30,772 bases of DNA from JBFHNV01 sp965365655 (lineage in GTDB: Bacteria > Pseudomonadota > Gammaproteobacteria > HK1). The stretch is taken from positions 1 to 30,772 of the forward strand of contig CBDUCN010000016.1 of assembly GCA_965365655.1 (NCBI GenBank), in the 5' to 3' direction. Positions 16,650-26,796 of this stretch are shown here, piece after piece (position 1 is the stretch's first letter; every line of letters starts with the position of its first letter). The position numbers were made by a program, and so were the translations under genes. The notes below the pieces were generated by a model. The model had not been told where the DNA came from. It ran no database searches and was given only the letters and a program-made list of their open reading frames with translations.

Positions 16650-16703
16650 GATGACGCGCCCTGCCGCGCGATACGCGATCACGCGCCCTACCGCGCGATA
16701 CGG
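16650..16703. repeat. 27-bp tandem duplication at the NRDE gene 3' end
   Basis: Two adjacent 27-base units share ACGCGCCCT(G/A)CCGCGCGATACG, at 16654-16675 and 16681-16702, with few differences. The second copy contains the last codons and stop of the NRDE-family gene (stop 16688-16690); the first copy lies just downstream. This looks like a local slippage duplication. Confidence 0.7.
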
Positions 16704-17455
16704 AAACCGTGCACCGCGTCGCCGCGCGCCTCGCCGGCGGCGTCGAAGGAACGTTCACGGAACACGACGTCGCCTTCGGCTGACACCAGCACGACGGTCG
16801 AGCATCGGGTGCCGTAGTCCTCCCCGAGGATGAAGCGCGGCGACAGGTCGCGCTCGCGTTCCCGGCCGACGCCGGTATCCGGCAGGCGGTCGTCGGCCGC
16901 GGCCTCGTGGCGGTCGAGCAGGCCCAGCAGGTCGCCCGGCGTCGGCGGGCGCCGCGCGAGCAGGGACAGCAGGTCCAGCTTGCCCTCCTCCACCTTCGGC
17001 CACGGCGTGTCCAGCAGGTGGTTGCTGAGCCCGTGCACGCCCGGGGCAACCACCGCCGGCTCGCCGCCGCGGTTGCTGTACCAGGCCAGCACGTCGCCGT
17101 CGCAGGCCAGCAGCGTGAAGCCGTTGTAGCGCTCCCCGTCCGCGGCGACCTCCGACAGGTACTCCGGCGCCGGGACGCCCGAGCGCAGGAAGCCGCTCAC
17201 CAGCATGCCGCGCGAACGCGCGCCGTTGCGCCGCCGGGCCGGGTCGCGGTAGTTCGTGAGCGCGGCAAAGCGCCCGTCGCGGCTGATCCCCAGCCACGTG
17301 CCCCCCGCCTCGAGATCGCGCCCGGCAAGGATGTCCGCGTCGTCGTCCCACCAGTGCGCGGGCGCCGCCGGACGCGCGTGGTACTCGTCGCGGTTGGCCG
17401 CGATCACCAGCCGATAGTCCGGGTGCACCCGCCAGGCCACGTAGATCAAGCACAT
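16688..17455 (-). CDS. NRDE-family protein (TANGO2-like)
   Basis: A 255-residue protein of the NRDE family, homologous to eukaryotic TANGO2. The N-terminus MCLIYVAW with Cys at position 2 and the motif IAANRDEYHARP are diagnostic, followed by GRDLEAGGTWLGISRDGRFAALTN. Family members are predicted Ntn-type amidohydrolase folds with Cys2 as possible nucleophile; the physiological reaction is unsettled, with links to heme or acyl-CoA handling suggested for TANGO2. ATG 17455 was chosen because Cys2 must follow the initiator. Divergent from the small gene at 17671 across 215 bases holding an FNR-type box. Confidence 0.92.
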   Translation of the reverse strand: MCLIYVAWRVHPDYRLVIAANRDEYHARPAAPAHWWDDDADILAGRDLEAGGTWLGISRDGRFAALTNYRDPARRRNGARSRGMLVSGFLRSGVPAPEYLSEVAADGERYNGFTLLACDGDVLAWYSNRGGEPAVVAPGVHGLSNHLLDTPWPKVEEGKLDLLSLLARRPPTPGDLLGLLDRHEAAADDRLPDTGVGRERERDLSPRFILGEDYGTRCSTVVLVSAEGDVVFRERSFDAAGEARGDAVHGFRIAR

Positions 17456-17588
17456 CCGCGAAACCTTGCGCGAGCCGGCCGCGCGCGTCCAGTCCGCGCG
17501 ACCCCGCGGCGCCCGCGCGGCGCGGCCGCCGGCCGCACGGCGCACCGCACGGCGCGCCGGTCACCGCGCGCCGTCGTCGGGCCCCTTG

Positions 17589-17630
17589 TTGATCGCGATC
17601 AACACGCGGTCCGGCAACGCGCTGTCAAAT
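17589..17630 (+). promoter_or_regulatory. FNR/ANR-type box and -10 element before the 94-residue gene
   Basis: TTGATCGCGATCAA (17589-17602) is a perfect match to the FNR consensus TTGAT-N4-ATCAA. A -10-like TCAAAT (17625-17630, 4 of 6 to TATAAT) lies so that the box centre would be near -41.5, the class II activator position, with a start near 17637 and a 34-base leader before ATG 17671. This predicts activation under low oxygen. Confidence 0.65.
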
Positions 17631-17670
17631 CGGATCCGGCGCCAGTACGGGCGCGACGGAAGAGCCTGAC

Positions 17671-17955
17671 ATGACCGACATCACCCCTCCCGCGCACCCC
17701 ATGCCGTGTCACCAGATCCAGGCGGTGACGATGAAGGGCGAGCGCCGCAGCTTCGAGCGCGTGGACGGCCAGACGCCGTTCGCGGTGTTCAACAACTGGG
17801 CGCACCACGAGGCGCGGCGGCTGTGCGAGCGCGGCGGCTGCGCGACCGGCAAGTGCCGCGGCCACGTGGACGTCACGGACTGGCGCCTCGTCGACACCGA
17901 CGACCGGCAGTTCAGCTGCGAGTTCAGCGCCGAGTTCTACTGCCGCTGCGAGTGA
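17671..17955 (+). CDS. Small cysteine-rich protein of unknown function
   Basis: A 94-residue protein I do not recognise. It has seven cysteines (13, 52, 57, 62, 83, 91, 93) and several histidines. C-x4-C-x4-C in LCERGGCATGKCRGH and a terminal C-x-C (YCRCE) suggest metal binding or redox activity. No signal peptide or membrane segment is present, so it is probably cytosolic. A GGAAGAG ribosome site precedes ATG 17671. The gene follows a near-ideal FNR-type promoter, so a role in low-oxygen physiology is inferred. It is monocistronic: the next gene (18043) is on the other strand. Confidence 0.75.
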   Translation: MTDITPPAHPMPCHQIQAVTMKGERRSFERVDGQTPFAVFNNWAHHEARRLCERGGCATGKCRGHVDVTDWRLVDTDDRQFSCEFSAEFYCRCE

Positions 17956-18042
17956 CCGCACGCCGCGGCCTCGTCGCGGGCCGGGGTCGCGACGCTGCGC
18001 GTCCGCGCGATCAGCGGTCGCGTCGGGCCGACGGCACGCGCG

Positions 18043-18969
18043 TCACGCGTCGTCGATGATCGCGTCGATGCGCTCCGGCGCGATGCGCACCTCGGCGCCC
18101 GCGCGCTCCTCCTGCAGCGTCATCGCGACCCGCGAATCGCGGTCCGCCCAGCCGCGGTTCAGCGCCTCGGTGAGATCGGCGTGGGTGAGGTGGCCGAGGC
18201 GCATCGGGACCCCGAACTCGCGGCCCACCTCCAGCGCCAGCGACACGTCCTTGTGCGCGAGGCGCAGCGCGAAGTCGGGCGGATCGAAGCGCCCGGGCAG
18301 GAACTGCCGGGCCATGGTGTCGAAGGTGCGCCGGCGCCCCACCGCGCCCTGGCGCACCGCCTCCCACAGCGCCTCGGCCGGCAGTCCGGCCTTGACGCCC
18401 ATCGTGAAGCACTCGGCGAGCGCCGTCTGCAGCATGTAGCCGCTGAGGTTGTGCACCAGCTTGACGATGCTGCCGGCGCCGATCTCGCCGACGTAGCGCG
18501 GCTGGTCGGAGACCGATTCGAGCACCGGCAACGCGCGGCGGTACGCCGCCTCGTCGCCGCCGGCCCAGATGGCCAGCTTGCCGCTGCGCGCGCCGTCCGG
18601 CCCGCCGCTCACCGGCGCGTCCAGCACCGACACGCCGCGCGGAGCCAGCTCGGCGTGCAGGCGGCGCATGACGGTGGGCGAGTTGGTGCTGAGGTCCAGC
18701 CACACCAGGCCCTGCGTCGCGCCGTCGCCGATGCCGCCCGGCCCGAGCGCGACGGCGGTGACCTCCGGCGGGCCCGGCAGCGACGTGAGCAGCACCTCGC
18801 AGCGCCCGGCCACCTCCTGCACGCCGTCCGCCCACTCGGCGCCGGCCTGCAGCAGCGGCTCGGCGGCATCGCGCCGCAGGTCGTGCACCACCAGCGTGTG
18901 TCCGCCGCGGAGCGCGTTCATCGCGATGCCGGCGCCCATGGTCCCGAGCCCGATGAATCCCACCTTCAT
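18043..18969 (-). CDS. NAD(P)-dependent 3-hydroxyisobutyrate dehydrogenase-family oxidoreductase
   Basis: A 308-residue beta-hydroxyacid dehydrogenase. The Rossmann motif is GFIGLGTMGAGIA (residues 4-16), the substrate-binding DAPVSGGPDGARSGKL is at about 117-131, and catalytic Lys170 and Asn174 are in GAGSIVKLVHN. The family includes 3-hydroxyisobutyrate, tartronate semialdehyde and glyoxylate/succinic semialdehyde reductases; residues seen do not settle the substrate. A strong GGAGGAGAA ribosome site precedes ATG 18969. It is divergent from hsp20 over 263 bases and convergent with the small gene at 17671. Confidence 0.92.
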   Translation of the reverse strand: MKVGFIGLGTMGAGIAMNALRGGHTLVVHDLRRDAAEPLLQAGAEWADGVQEVAGRCEVLLTSLPGPPEVTAVALGPGGIGDGATQGLVWLDLSTNSPTVMRRLHAELAPRGVSVLDAPVSGGPDGARSGKLAIWAGGDEAAYRRALPVLESVSDQPRYVGEIGAGSIVKLVHNLSGYMLQTALAECFTMGVKAGLPAEALWEAVRQGAVGRRRTFDTMARQFLPGRFDPPDFALRLAHKDVSLALEVGREFGVPMRLGHLTHADLTEALNRGWADRDSRVAMTLQEERAGAEVRIAPERIDAIIDDA

Positions 18970-19140
18970 GTCGTTCTCCTCCCCCGGTTGCGCGGCGCGC
19001 GATGCACGCCGCCGCGCCATGCTATCGACCGGCCCGGGACGCCGCATCCGTGCCGGCAGGCGGCGCCACGGCTCGCCGGCGTCGCGACGGCCCGCACGGC
19101 GCACGCGCGGCGACGGACGCCGGGCGCGCCGCGGCGCAAC

Positions 19141-19154
19141 TTGACGCCGATCAA
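19141..19154 (+). promoter_or_regulatory. FNR/ANR-like box upstream of hsp20
   Basis: TTGACGCCGATCAA matches the FNR consensus TTGAT-N4-ATCAA at nine of ten positions. It is centred 85 bases before the hsp20 start at 19233. The -10 at class II spacing (GACACT, 19176-19181) is weak. It is the second such box within 1.6 kb, which strengthens both. Confidence 0.45.
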
Positions 19155-19232
19155 CGCGCTGCGCGCGGCATTCGCGACACTGCATCCGGCGAGCGGGCAC
19201 GGGTGCCCGTCACGATCAGGAGGTTCAGGATC

Positions 19233-19847
19233 ATGGCCACCAGGAACAGCACGGGCGACGGCGGCGCCGAAAGCCGCGCGAAGAAGGCCGCTCCGGCGAC
19301 GGCATCGTCGGATGTCGAGCCCGCGGCGGAGCGCAAAGCGGACATGACGCTGCCGTTCGCGGGTCTCGCGGCCTTCCCGGCCCTGCGCGACGAGATGCAG
19401 CGCATGATGAGGCCGTTCTTCGACAACGACTGGATGCAGGACATGTCGCGCCTGCACCCGATGATGATGGACTGGCCGGCGATGACGCGCGCGATGCCGT
19501 TCGCGGCGATGGGCGCCACCGCGAAGGCCGCGATGAGCGAGTCGGACACCGAGTACGAGATCACCGTCGAGCTTCCCGGCATGGACGAGAAGGACGTGGA
19601 GCTCACCCTCGGCGACGGCACGCTGCTGCTGAAGGCGGAGAAGACCGACGAGCGCAAGGGCGAGGAGAAGGACTACCACTTCACCGAGCGCAGCTACGGC
19701 AGCATCCGGCGCCGCTTCCCGCTGCCGCCCGGGGTGGACGCGGAAGGCATGAAGGCGAGCTTCTCCAAGGGCGTGCTCACCGTGAAGCTGCCGAAGACCG
19801 AGACGGCGAAGCGCACGCCGCGGCGCATCCCGGTCAGCGGCGACTGA
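19233..19847 (+). CDS. Hsp20/alpha-crystallin family small heat-shock protein
   Basis: A 204-residue holdase chaperone that binds unfolding proteins. The alpha-crystallin domain covers about residues 100-198, with ITVELPGMDEKDVELTLGDG, FTERSYGSIRRRFPLPPGVD and the conserved A-x-x-x-x-G-V-L motif (ASFSKGVLTVKLPK). The N-terminal 40 residues are Ala/Lys-rich and disordered-looking, then a methionine-rich stretch (MQRMMRPFF, PMMMDWPAM) that probably binds clients. AGGAGG at 19219-19224 supports ATG 19233. An FNR-like box upstream suggests induction at low oxygen rather than by a classical heat-shock promoter, which I could not find. Confidence 0.94.
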   Translation: MATRNSTGDGGAESRAKKAAPATASSDVEPAAERKADMTLPFAGLAAFPALRDEMQRMMRPFFDNDWMQDMSRLHPMMMDWPAMTRAMPFAAMGATAKAAMSESDTEYEITVELPGMDEKDVELTLGDGTLLLKAEKTDERKGEEKDYHFTERSYGSIRRRFPLPPGVDAEGMKASFSKGVLTVKLPKTETAKRTPRRIPVSGD

Positions 19848-19856
19848 GTGCGTGGC

Positions 19857-19880
19857 GCCCTGCCGCCGCGGCGGCAGGGC
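19857..19880. terminator. Bidirectional terminator between hsp20 and senA
   Basis: A perfect 24-bp palindrome (half-site GCCCTGCCGCCG) fills the gap between the hsp20 stop (19847) and the senA stop (19881). Its position between convergent genes suits a shared terminator, though neither side has a long T-run. Confidence 0.65.
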
Positions 19881-21221
19881 TCAGCCCGGCTCCGGCGCGC
19901 AGGTGCGAAAGCCCGCGAACACGTCGCGGCGCTCGGGGCCGAAGTAGTTGCGGTACAGCCCGCTCAGCATGCGCGAGCGGGTGGTCCACGCGCCGCCGCG
20001 CAGCACCCGCGTGTGGCCGAACAGGGGCTGCGAGTACTCCCTGTAGGCGTCGGGCGTGAAGCCCGGGTACGGGGTGAATGCGTCGGCGCACCACTCCCAC
20101 ACGTTGCCCAGCATCTGCCGGCAGCCGAACGCGCTGTCGCCCGCCGGCAGCGCCGCGACGTCCACGCAGCCGAGGCTGCGGCCGTCGAGGTTCGCGCGCG
20201 CGGGATCGGGGCCGTCACCGCCCCACGGGTAGCGCCGCTTGCGCTGCGCGAGCGTGCCGTCGGACGCGGGCTCGCCGAGCGCCGCGACCTCCCACTCGTG
20301 CTCTCGGGGCAGGCGCCGCCCGGCCCAGCGGCACCACGCGCCCGCCTCGTACCAGTTGACGTGGATCACCGGACGGTGCGGCGCCAGCGGCTCGCGGGCG
20401 TCGAAGCGGCGCCACGCGAAGCCGCCGCCGCCGTCCGGCTCCCAGTACACCGGGTGCGCGGCACCGCAGGCCTCGCGCCAGCGCCAGCCCGCGTCGCACC
20501 ACAGCTCGCGGCGGCGATAGCCGCCGTCGGCCACGAACGCGGCGAACTCGGCGTTGGTCACCGGCGCGCGCGCGATGCGAAACGGCGCCACCTCGACCCG
20601 GTGGCACCACTTCTCGTTGTCGAACACGAACGGCGCGTCACCGGGCGCGCCGAGCAGGAAGACCCCGCCGGGGACCTCCACGTCGCCGCCCAGCGGCCCC
20701 GCACCGGCGTCCGCGGGCGGCCCGGGCGAGCGCGCGGCGGCGAAATCCGGGGTCGGATAGCCCAGCGTCTGGCGCGTCCACGTGAAGGCCTCGCCGTGCA
20801 TGTCCTCGTGGAACGACGTGAACTGGCACAGGTAGCTCAGGTCGGCGCTCGCGAGATCGCCGTGCAGACGCTCGAGCACCGCGTCCTGCACGCGCTGCAT
20901 GTAGCCCAGGGTCGCGTCCAGCGTCGGCAGGGGCAGGTCCCAGCGCTGCTCGTGGTGTACCGCGATCGAGTCGTACAGCGCGTGGGCCCCGGGGTCCAGC
21001 GGCGCGGCGCCGTGGAAGCGCTGCTCGATGAAGTGCTCGTAGAACCACGCCACGTGGCCGATCTCCCACAGCATCGGGTTCACGATCGGCAGACGCGGGC
21101 CCATCAGCTGCTGCGCGTCCAGCCCGGCCACCAGCTCCAGCGTGCGGGCGCGCGCGTCGCGCATCATCGCGGCGAGATCCGCCGTCGCCACTTCCCTCAC
21201 GGGTGGAATGCCGTCCATCAT
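19881..21221 (-). CDS. senA: EgtB-like selenoneine synthase SenA
   Basis: A 446-residue non-heme iron enzyme of the EgtB/SenA family. It would oxidatively join a selenosugar (SenA) or a thiol (EgtB) to hercynine at the imidazole ring. The N-terminal DinB-like domain carries iron ligands H56 (IGHVAWFYEH) and H138-x3-H142 (FHEDMHGEAF). The C-terminal formylglycine-enzyme/sulfatase-modifying fold begins near residue 185 and ends with NVWEWCADAF and RVLRGGAWTTRSRMLSGLYR. The SenA assignment rather than EgtB rests on context: divergently adjacent senB and nearby selD, the published selenoneine gene set. OvoA is excluded by length and lack of a methyltransferase domain. GAGGAA precedes two adjacent ATGs at 21221 and 21218. 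Confidence 0.9.
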   Translation of the reverse strand: MMDGIPPVREVATADLAAMMRDARARTLELVAGLDAQQLMGPRLPIVNPMLWEIGHVAWFYEHFIEQRFHGAAPLDPGAHALYDSIAVHHEQRWDLPLPTLDATLGYMQRVQDAVLERLHGDLASADLSYLCQFTSFHEDMHGEAFTWTRQTLGYPTPDFAAARSPGPPADAGAGPLGGDVEVPGGVFLLGAPGDAPFVFDNEKWCHRVEVAPFRIARAPVTNAEFAAFVADGGYRRRELWCDAGWRWREACGAAHPVYWEPDGGGGFAWRRFDAREPLAPHRPVIHVNWYEAGAWCRWAGRRLPREHEWEVAALGEPASDGTLAQRKRRYPWGGDGPDPARANLDGRSLGCVDVAALPAGDSAFGCRQMLGNVWEWCADAFTPYPGFTPDAYREYSQPLFGHTRVLRGGAWTTRSRMLSGLYRNYFGPERRDVFAGFRTCAPEPG

Positions 21222-21266
21222 CGTTCCTCAGTCCCGCCACGCGGCCGTGCCGCCGAGCCTACCGCC

Positions 21267-22220
21267 GTGAACGTCTCCCTGGTGACCCCGGCCGCGCGCG
21301 GCTCGCGCAGCGGCAACCGCGTCACCGCGGTGCGCTGGGCGCGCATCCTGCGCGACCTCGGGCACCGCGTGCGCGTGAGCGAGGCGTTCGACGGCGGCGA
21401 CCCCGACCTGCTGGTCGCGGTGCACGCGTACCGCAGCGCGGCGTCGGTGGCGCGGTTCCGCGCGCGCTTCGCGGCGCGGCCGGTGGTCGTTCTGCTGGCT
21501 GGCACCGACGTCTACCGCTTCCAGCGAAGCCACCGCGAGCAGACCGTCGCGTGCATGCGTGCCGCCGACCGGCTGGTGGGCCTGCACGACCGGGTCGCGA
21601 GGGACGTGCCGGCGGAGCTGGCCCCGCGCGTGCGGGTGATCCACCAGTCGGCGGCGCCGCTGCCGGGGCCGCGCCGCCCGTCGCGGCGCCACGTGGACGT
21701 GTGCGTCGTGGGCCACCTGCGCGACGAGAAGGACCCGCTGCGCGCCGCGCTCGCCGCGCGCCGGCTGCCCGCGGAGTCGCGGATCCGGATCCTGCACCTG
21801 GGGCGCGCCCACGACGAGCGCCACGCCGCGGCGGCGCGCGCGGAGATGGCCGCGAACCCGCGCTACCGCTGGCTCGGCGAGGTCGCAGGCGGCGAGGTGC
21901 GCCGGCGCTTCGCGCGCTGCCACGCGATGGTGATCAGCTCGCGCATGGAGGGCGGCGCGAACGTCGTGTCCGAGGCGGTGGTCGCGGGGCTGCCGGTGCT
22001 CGCGTCCCACGTGCCGGGCAACGTGGGCCTGCTGGGCGGGCGCCATCCCGCGTACTACCCGGTCGGCGACGAGCACGCCCTCGCGGCGCTGTTGCTGCGC
22101 GCGGAGCGCGACCCGGCGTTCCTCGAGCACGTGCTCGAGAGCCAGGCGCAGCGCGCGCCGCTGTTCGACCCGCGGCGCGAGCACGCCGCGTGGGAGACGC
22201 TGCTCGGCGAGCTGGCCTGA
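21267..22220 (+). CDS. senB: Selenosugar synthase SenB (GT-B glycosyltransferase)
   Basis: A 317-residue GT-B glycosyltransferase. SenB joins selenophosphate to a UDP-activated sugar to give the selenosugar used by SenA. The N-terminus (VSLVTPAARGSRSGNRVTA, then VRWARILRDLGHRV) is the hallmark of this subfamily, formerly an uncharacterised glycosyltransferase group. CVVGHLRDEKDPLRA starts the second Rossmann domain, and E-x7-E is seen in RMEGGANVVSEAVVAGLPV, the donor-binding signature. The start is a GTG at 21267 with no clear ribosome site; the frame is open upstream but overlaps senA. Divergent from senA with only 45 bases between start codons, so any promoter must overlap one of the genes. 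Confidence 0.92.
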   Translation: MNVSLVTPAARGSRSGNRVTAVRWARILRDLGHRVRVSEAFDGGDPDLLVAVHAYRSAASVARFRARFAARPVVVLLAGTDVYRFQRSHREQTVACMRAADRLVGLHDRVARDVPAELAPRVRVIHQSAAPLPGPRRPSRRHVDVCVVGHLRDEKDPLRAALAARRLPAESRIRILHLGRAHDERHAAAARAEMAANPRYRWLGEVAGGEVRRRFARCHAMVISSRMEGGANVVSEAVVAGLPVLASHVPGNVGLLGGRHPAYYPVGDEHALAALLLRAERDPAFLEHVLESQAQRAPLFDPRREHAAWETLLGELA

Positions 22221-22228
22221 CCCGGCCG

Positions 22229-22256
22229 GCCGTCCCGCCCCGGGCGGGCGGGCGGC
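22229..22256. terminator. Terminator-like hairpin between senB and selD
   Basis: GCCG and CCCGCCC pair with GGGCGGG and CGGC, with one bulged T and a five-base loop, between the convergent senB and selD stops. A second perfect 7-bp hairpin (GCGCTGC/GCAGCGC, 22275-22292) follows in the same 106-base gap; no gene is seen there. Confidence 0.5.
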
Positions 22257-22326
22257 ACGTGTGCGATCTCCCGAGCGCTGCAGGCGCAGCGCCGCAGCGG
22301 CACGGCGGGCCGCGCGCCGGCGTCGT

Positions 22327-24600
<2,274 letters not shown>

Positions 24601-24635
24601 CGGGTCTTCCCTGGACGGCGGTGGAGGTTAGCGGC

Positions 24636-26156
24636 TCAAACGGTCTCGAAGGTGGTGCGCAGCCGAAGCCGTGCGCGCACCGAGCGCGACACCGCGTCGA
24701 CGGCGATGTTGAGCGCCGCGGTCACGAGTATCAGCACCATCGCGCGGTCGAAGCGGATGTCGGCGAAGGCGCTGTCGACGTAGAAGCCCAGCGTCGCGAT
24801 GCCCAGCATGCCCAGGATCGCGGTCTCGCGCAGGATCACCTCCCAGCGGTAGAACAGGAACGCGAGGAACTGCGGGTACACCTGCGGCAGCACCTCGTAG
24901 AAGTAGCGGTCGGGGACGCGCAGGCGCTGCGGCTGGCGCGGCAGCGCCTCGGTGAAGCGCCCGACCAGGTGGGCGATGATGCCGCCGTTGTGCAGCGACA
25001 GCGCGATGATCGCCGGCAGCATGGACGGCCCCAGAAGCTGCAGGAACACGTAGGCCAGCACGTACTCGGGCGTCGAGCGCATCACGACCAGGAACACGTG
25101 CCCCGCGCGCCGGCCCCACCGACCCAGGAAGCGCGGCGAGACCAGCGGGAACAGCGCGAGCGTGAGCAGCCCCGTCGCCACCAGCGCGATCATCGTCAGC
25201 ACCAGCGTGTCCACCACGCCGGGCAGCGCCTGCTCCACGAGCAGCACGCGAAGCCACTCGAAAGTCTCCAGCACCGCCGCGACGTCGATCGTCTCCGCGG
25301 TGCGCAGCGGATACGGCACGATGTCGTGGGTGAAGAAGTTCCACGCCGACTGCGCCGACACCGGCAGGCCGGCCGGCAACAGCGCCACCGCGGCCAGCAG
25401 GTAGATCGGCAGCAGCGGGCGGCGCAGCCACTGCCGGATGGTCGCGATCAGGACCCAGAACAGGATCAGCAGCGCCGACGCCTGGGAGTACTCCCCCTGC
25501 GCGAAGGCCGACTCGAGGTGGAAGCCCAGCGTCGGCAGGCCCACGAAGCCCAGCACCGCGCTCGATCGCAGACCGCACTCCAGGCGGTAGAGGCTGTAGC
25601 TGCGGAAGTGCGTGAGCACGTCCGGCATGCGCGCGTAGAGAAACGTGGACACGCGCCCGGTGCCGGGCGCCAGCGCGCGCGCCGGCGCCGGATCCGCCTC
25701 CTCCAGGATTTCCGCGTAGACCTTCGCGATGATGCCGGCGTACGGAATCCCGATCGCGAGGATGCCGGTCCACGGCGTGAGGCCCAGCACCTGCAGGAAG
25801 ATCAGCGCCCAGAAAAGCTCGTGCACCGCGCGCACGAACGCGCACCCGACGCGCACCACCCGCCATTCGAAGACCAGCGCGAGCGCGAAGCCCAGCGCGT
25901 TGCCGAACGCGACGCCGAGCAGCGCGAACGACACCGTGTGCAGCAGCGACTCCAGCAGCGCGCCGGTGGCCGTGAAGTCCGGCGTCACCATCCCCAGCGC
26001 GAGGCGCCCCATCTCCGTCCACGGGTCGACGGTGGACACCTCGATGTCCGCGACCGCGAGACAGGCCAGCGCGACGACGGCGAAGCCCAGCGTCGCGCGG
26101 CGCAGCGGCGACATCGGCGGGCGCAGCGGCAGCGCTTCAGCCGCCGTAGAGCTCAT
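24636..26156 (-). CDS. PhnE-type ABC transporter permease, tandem duplicated
   Basis: A 506-residue inner-membrane permease made of two PhnE-like halves, each with several hydrophobic spans and an EAA-like coupling loop. These are GIIAKVYAEILEEAD followed by RSSAVLGFVGLPTLGF in the first half, and GIIAHLVGRFTEAL followed by ETAILGMLGIATLGF in the second. A single fused chain can replace the PhnE homodimer. Family members import phosphonates, phosphite or similar oxyanions. Directly upstream of selD in a selenoneine locus, a selenium oxyanion is the likelier cargo; I recall database families named putative selenate ABC transporter for this context. It overlaps the ATPase gene by 20 bases; M15 at 26114 is an alternative start. 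Confidence 0.9.
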   Translation of the reverse strand: MSSTAAEALPLRPPMSPLRRATLGFAVVALACLAVADIEVSTVDPWTEMGRLALGMVTPDFTATGALLESLLHTVSFALLGVAFGNALGFALALVFEWRVVRVGCAFVRAVHELFWALIFLQVLGLTPWTGILAIGIPYAGIIAKVYAEILEEADPAPARALAPGTGRVSTFLYARMPDVLTHFRSYSLYRLECGLRSSAVLGFVGLPTLGFHLESAFAQGEYSQASALLILFWVLIATIRQWLRRPLLPIYLLAAVALLPAGLPVSAQSAWNFFTHDIVPYPLRTAETIDVAAVLETFEWLRVLLVEQALPGVVDTLVLTMIALVATGLLTLALFPLVSPRFLGRWGRRAGHVFLVVMRSTPEYVLAYVFLQLLGPSMLPAIIALSLHNGGIIAHLVGRFTEALPRQPQRLRVPDRYFYEVLPQVYPQFLAFLFYRWEVILRETAILGMLGIATLGFYVDSAFADIRFDRAMVLILVTAALNIAVDAVSRSVRARLRLRTTFETV

Positions 26157-26796
26157 CCAGGTCCTCGGGGCGAAGCCCCGCGCTCGGCCGGTCCAGGGTG
26201 ATGCGCCCGTCGACGAGGCCGACGACGCGATCGGAGTACGCGATCGCGAGCGCGAGGTCGTGCATCGCGAGCACCACCGTCTCGTGGGCCTCGCAGATCG
26301 CGTCCAGCACGCGCCGCGACTGGTGCTCGTCCACCGCCGACACCGGCTCGTCGGCGAGGATCACGGGCGAGTGCTGGTGCAGCGCGCGGGCGACCGCGGT
26401 GCGCTGCTGCTGCCCGCCGGAGAGTTCCCCCGCCGGCGCGTAGAGCTTCTCGGCGAGGTCCACGCGCTCGAGCACCGCGCGCACCGCGGCCACCTCGCGC
26501 GGCCACGGGCGAAGCAGGTTCGCGAGGTTGTAAAGAGCGCCGTGGCGGCGCAGGCGGGCCATGTAGACGTTGTGGAACACCGACAGCGTCTTCACGAGCC
26601 CGAGCTCCTGCGACACCAGCGCGACGTCCTCGCCCGCCTGGCCGAACAGCAGCCGGAGCAGCGTGGACTTGCCGGCGCCGCTTCGTCCGACGAGCGCCAC
26701 GCGCTCGCCGCGCCGGATCGTCAGGCTCAGGTCGCTGAGCGCCGCCTTGCCCCCATAGTGGACCGACGCGCCGCGCAGCGCGAACAGATCGCTCAA
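26137..26796 (-). CDS. PhnC-type ABC transporter ATP-binding protein
   Basis: A 219-residue ATPase. It has Walker A GRSGAGKST (about residues 33-41), Q-loop VSQELGLVKTLSV, signature LSGGQQQRTAVARAL, Walker B VILADEPVSAVDE and the switch histidine in LAMHDLALAI. It is about 40 residues shorter than E. coli PhnC, mainly at the C-terminus. The start is inferred as TTG at 26796 (MSDLFALRG), overlapping the stop of the binding-protein gene as TTGA; no ATG or GTG is placed better. It energises the fused permease encoded immediately downstream, probably for selenium oxyanion uptake. Confidence 0.9.
   Translation of the reverse strand: MSDLFALRGASVHYGGKAALSDLSLTIRRGERVALVGRSGAGKSTLLRLLFGQAGEDVALVSQELGLVKTLSVFHNVYMARLRRHGALYNLANLLRPWPREVAAVRAVLERVDLAEKLYAPAGELSGGQQQRTAVARALHQHSPVILADEPVSAVDEHQSRRVLDAICEAHETVVLAMHDLALAIAYSDRVVGLVDGRITLDRPSAGLRPEDLDELYGG

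Noticed and set aside
16644..16703. CRISPR-like repeat
   Set aside because: Only two adjacent units without spacers and no cas gene; a simple tandem duplication.
19139..19173. Sigma-32 heat-shock promoter for hsp20
   Set aside because: CTTGAC resembles a -35 but no CCCCAT-like -10 occurs at proper spacing; the FNR-like palindrome explains the sequence better.
19881..21221. OvoA (5-histidylcysteine sulfoxide synthase) as identity of the EgtB-like protein
   Set aside because: Too short and lacking the C-terminal methyltransferase domain of OvoA; neighbouring senB and selD support SenA.
19848..21266. N-terminal extension of the senB frame
   Set aside because: Antisense to senA with no recognisable domain; SenB homology begins at the GTG at 21267.
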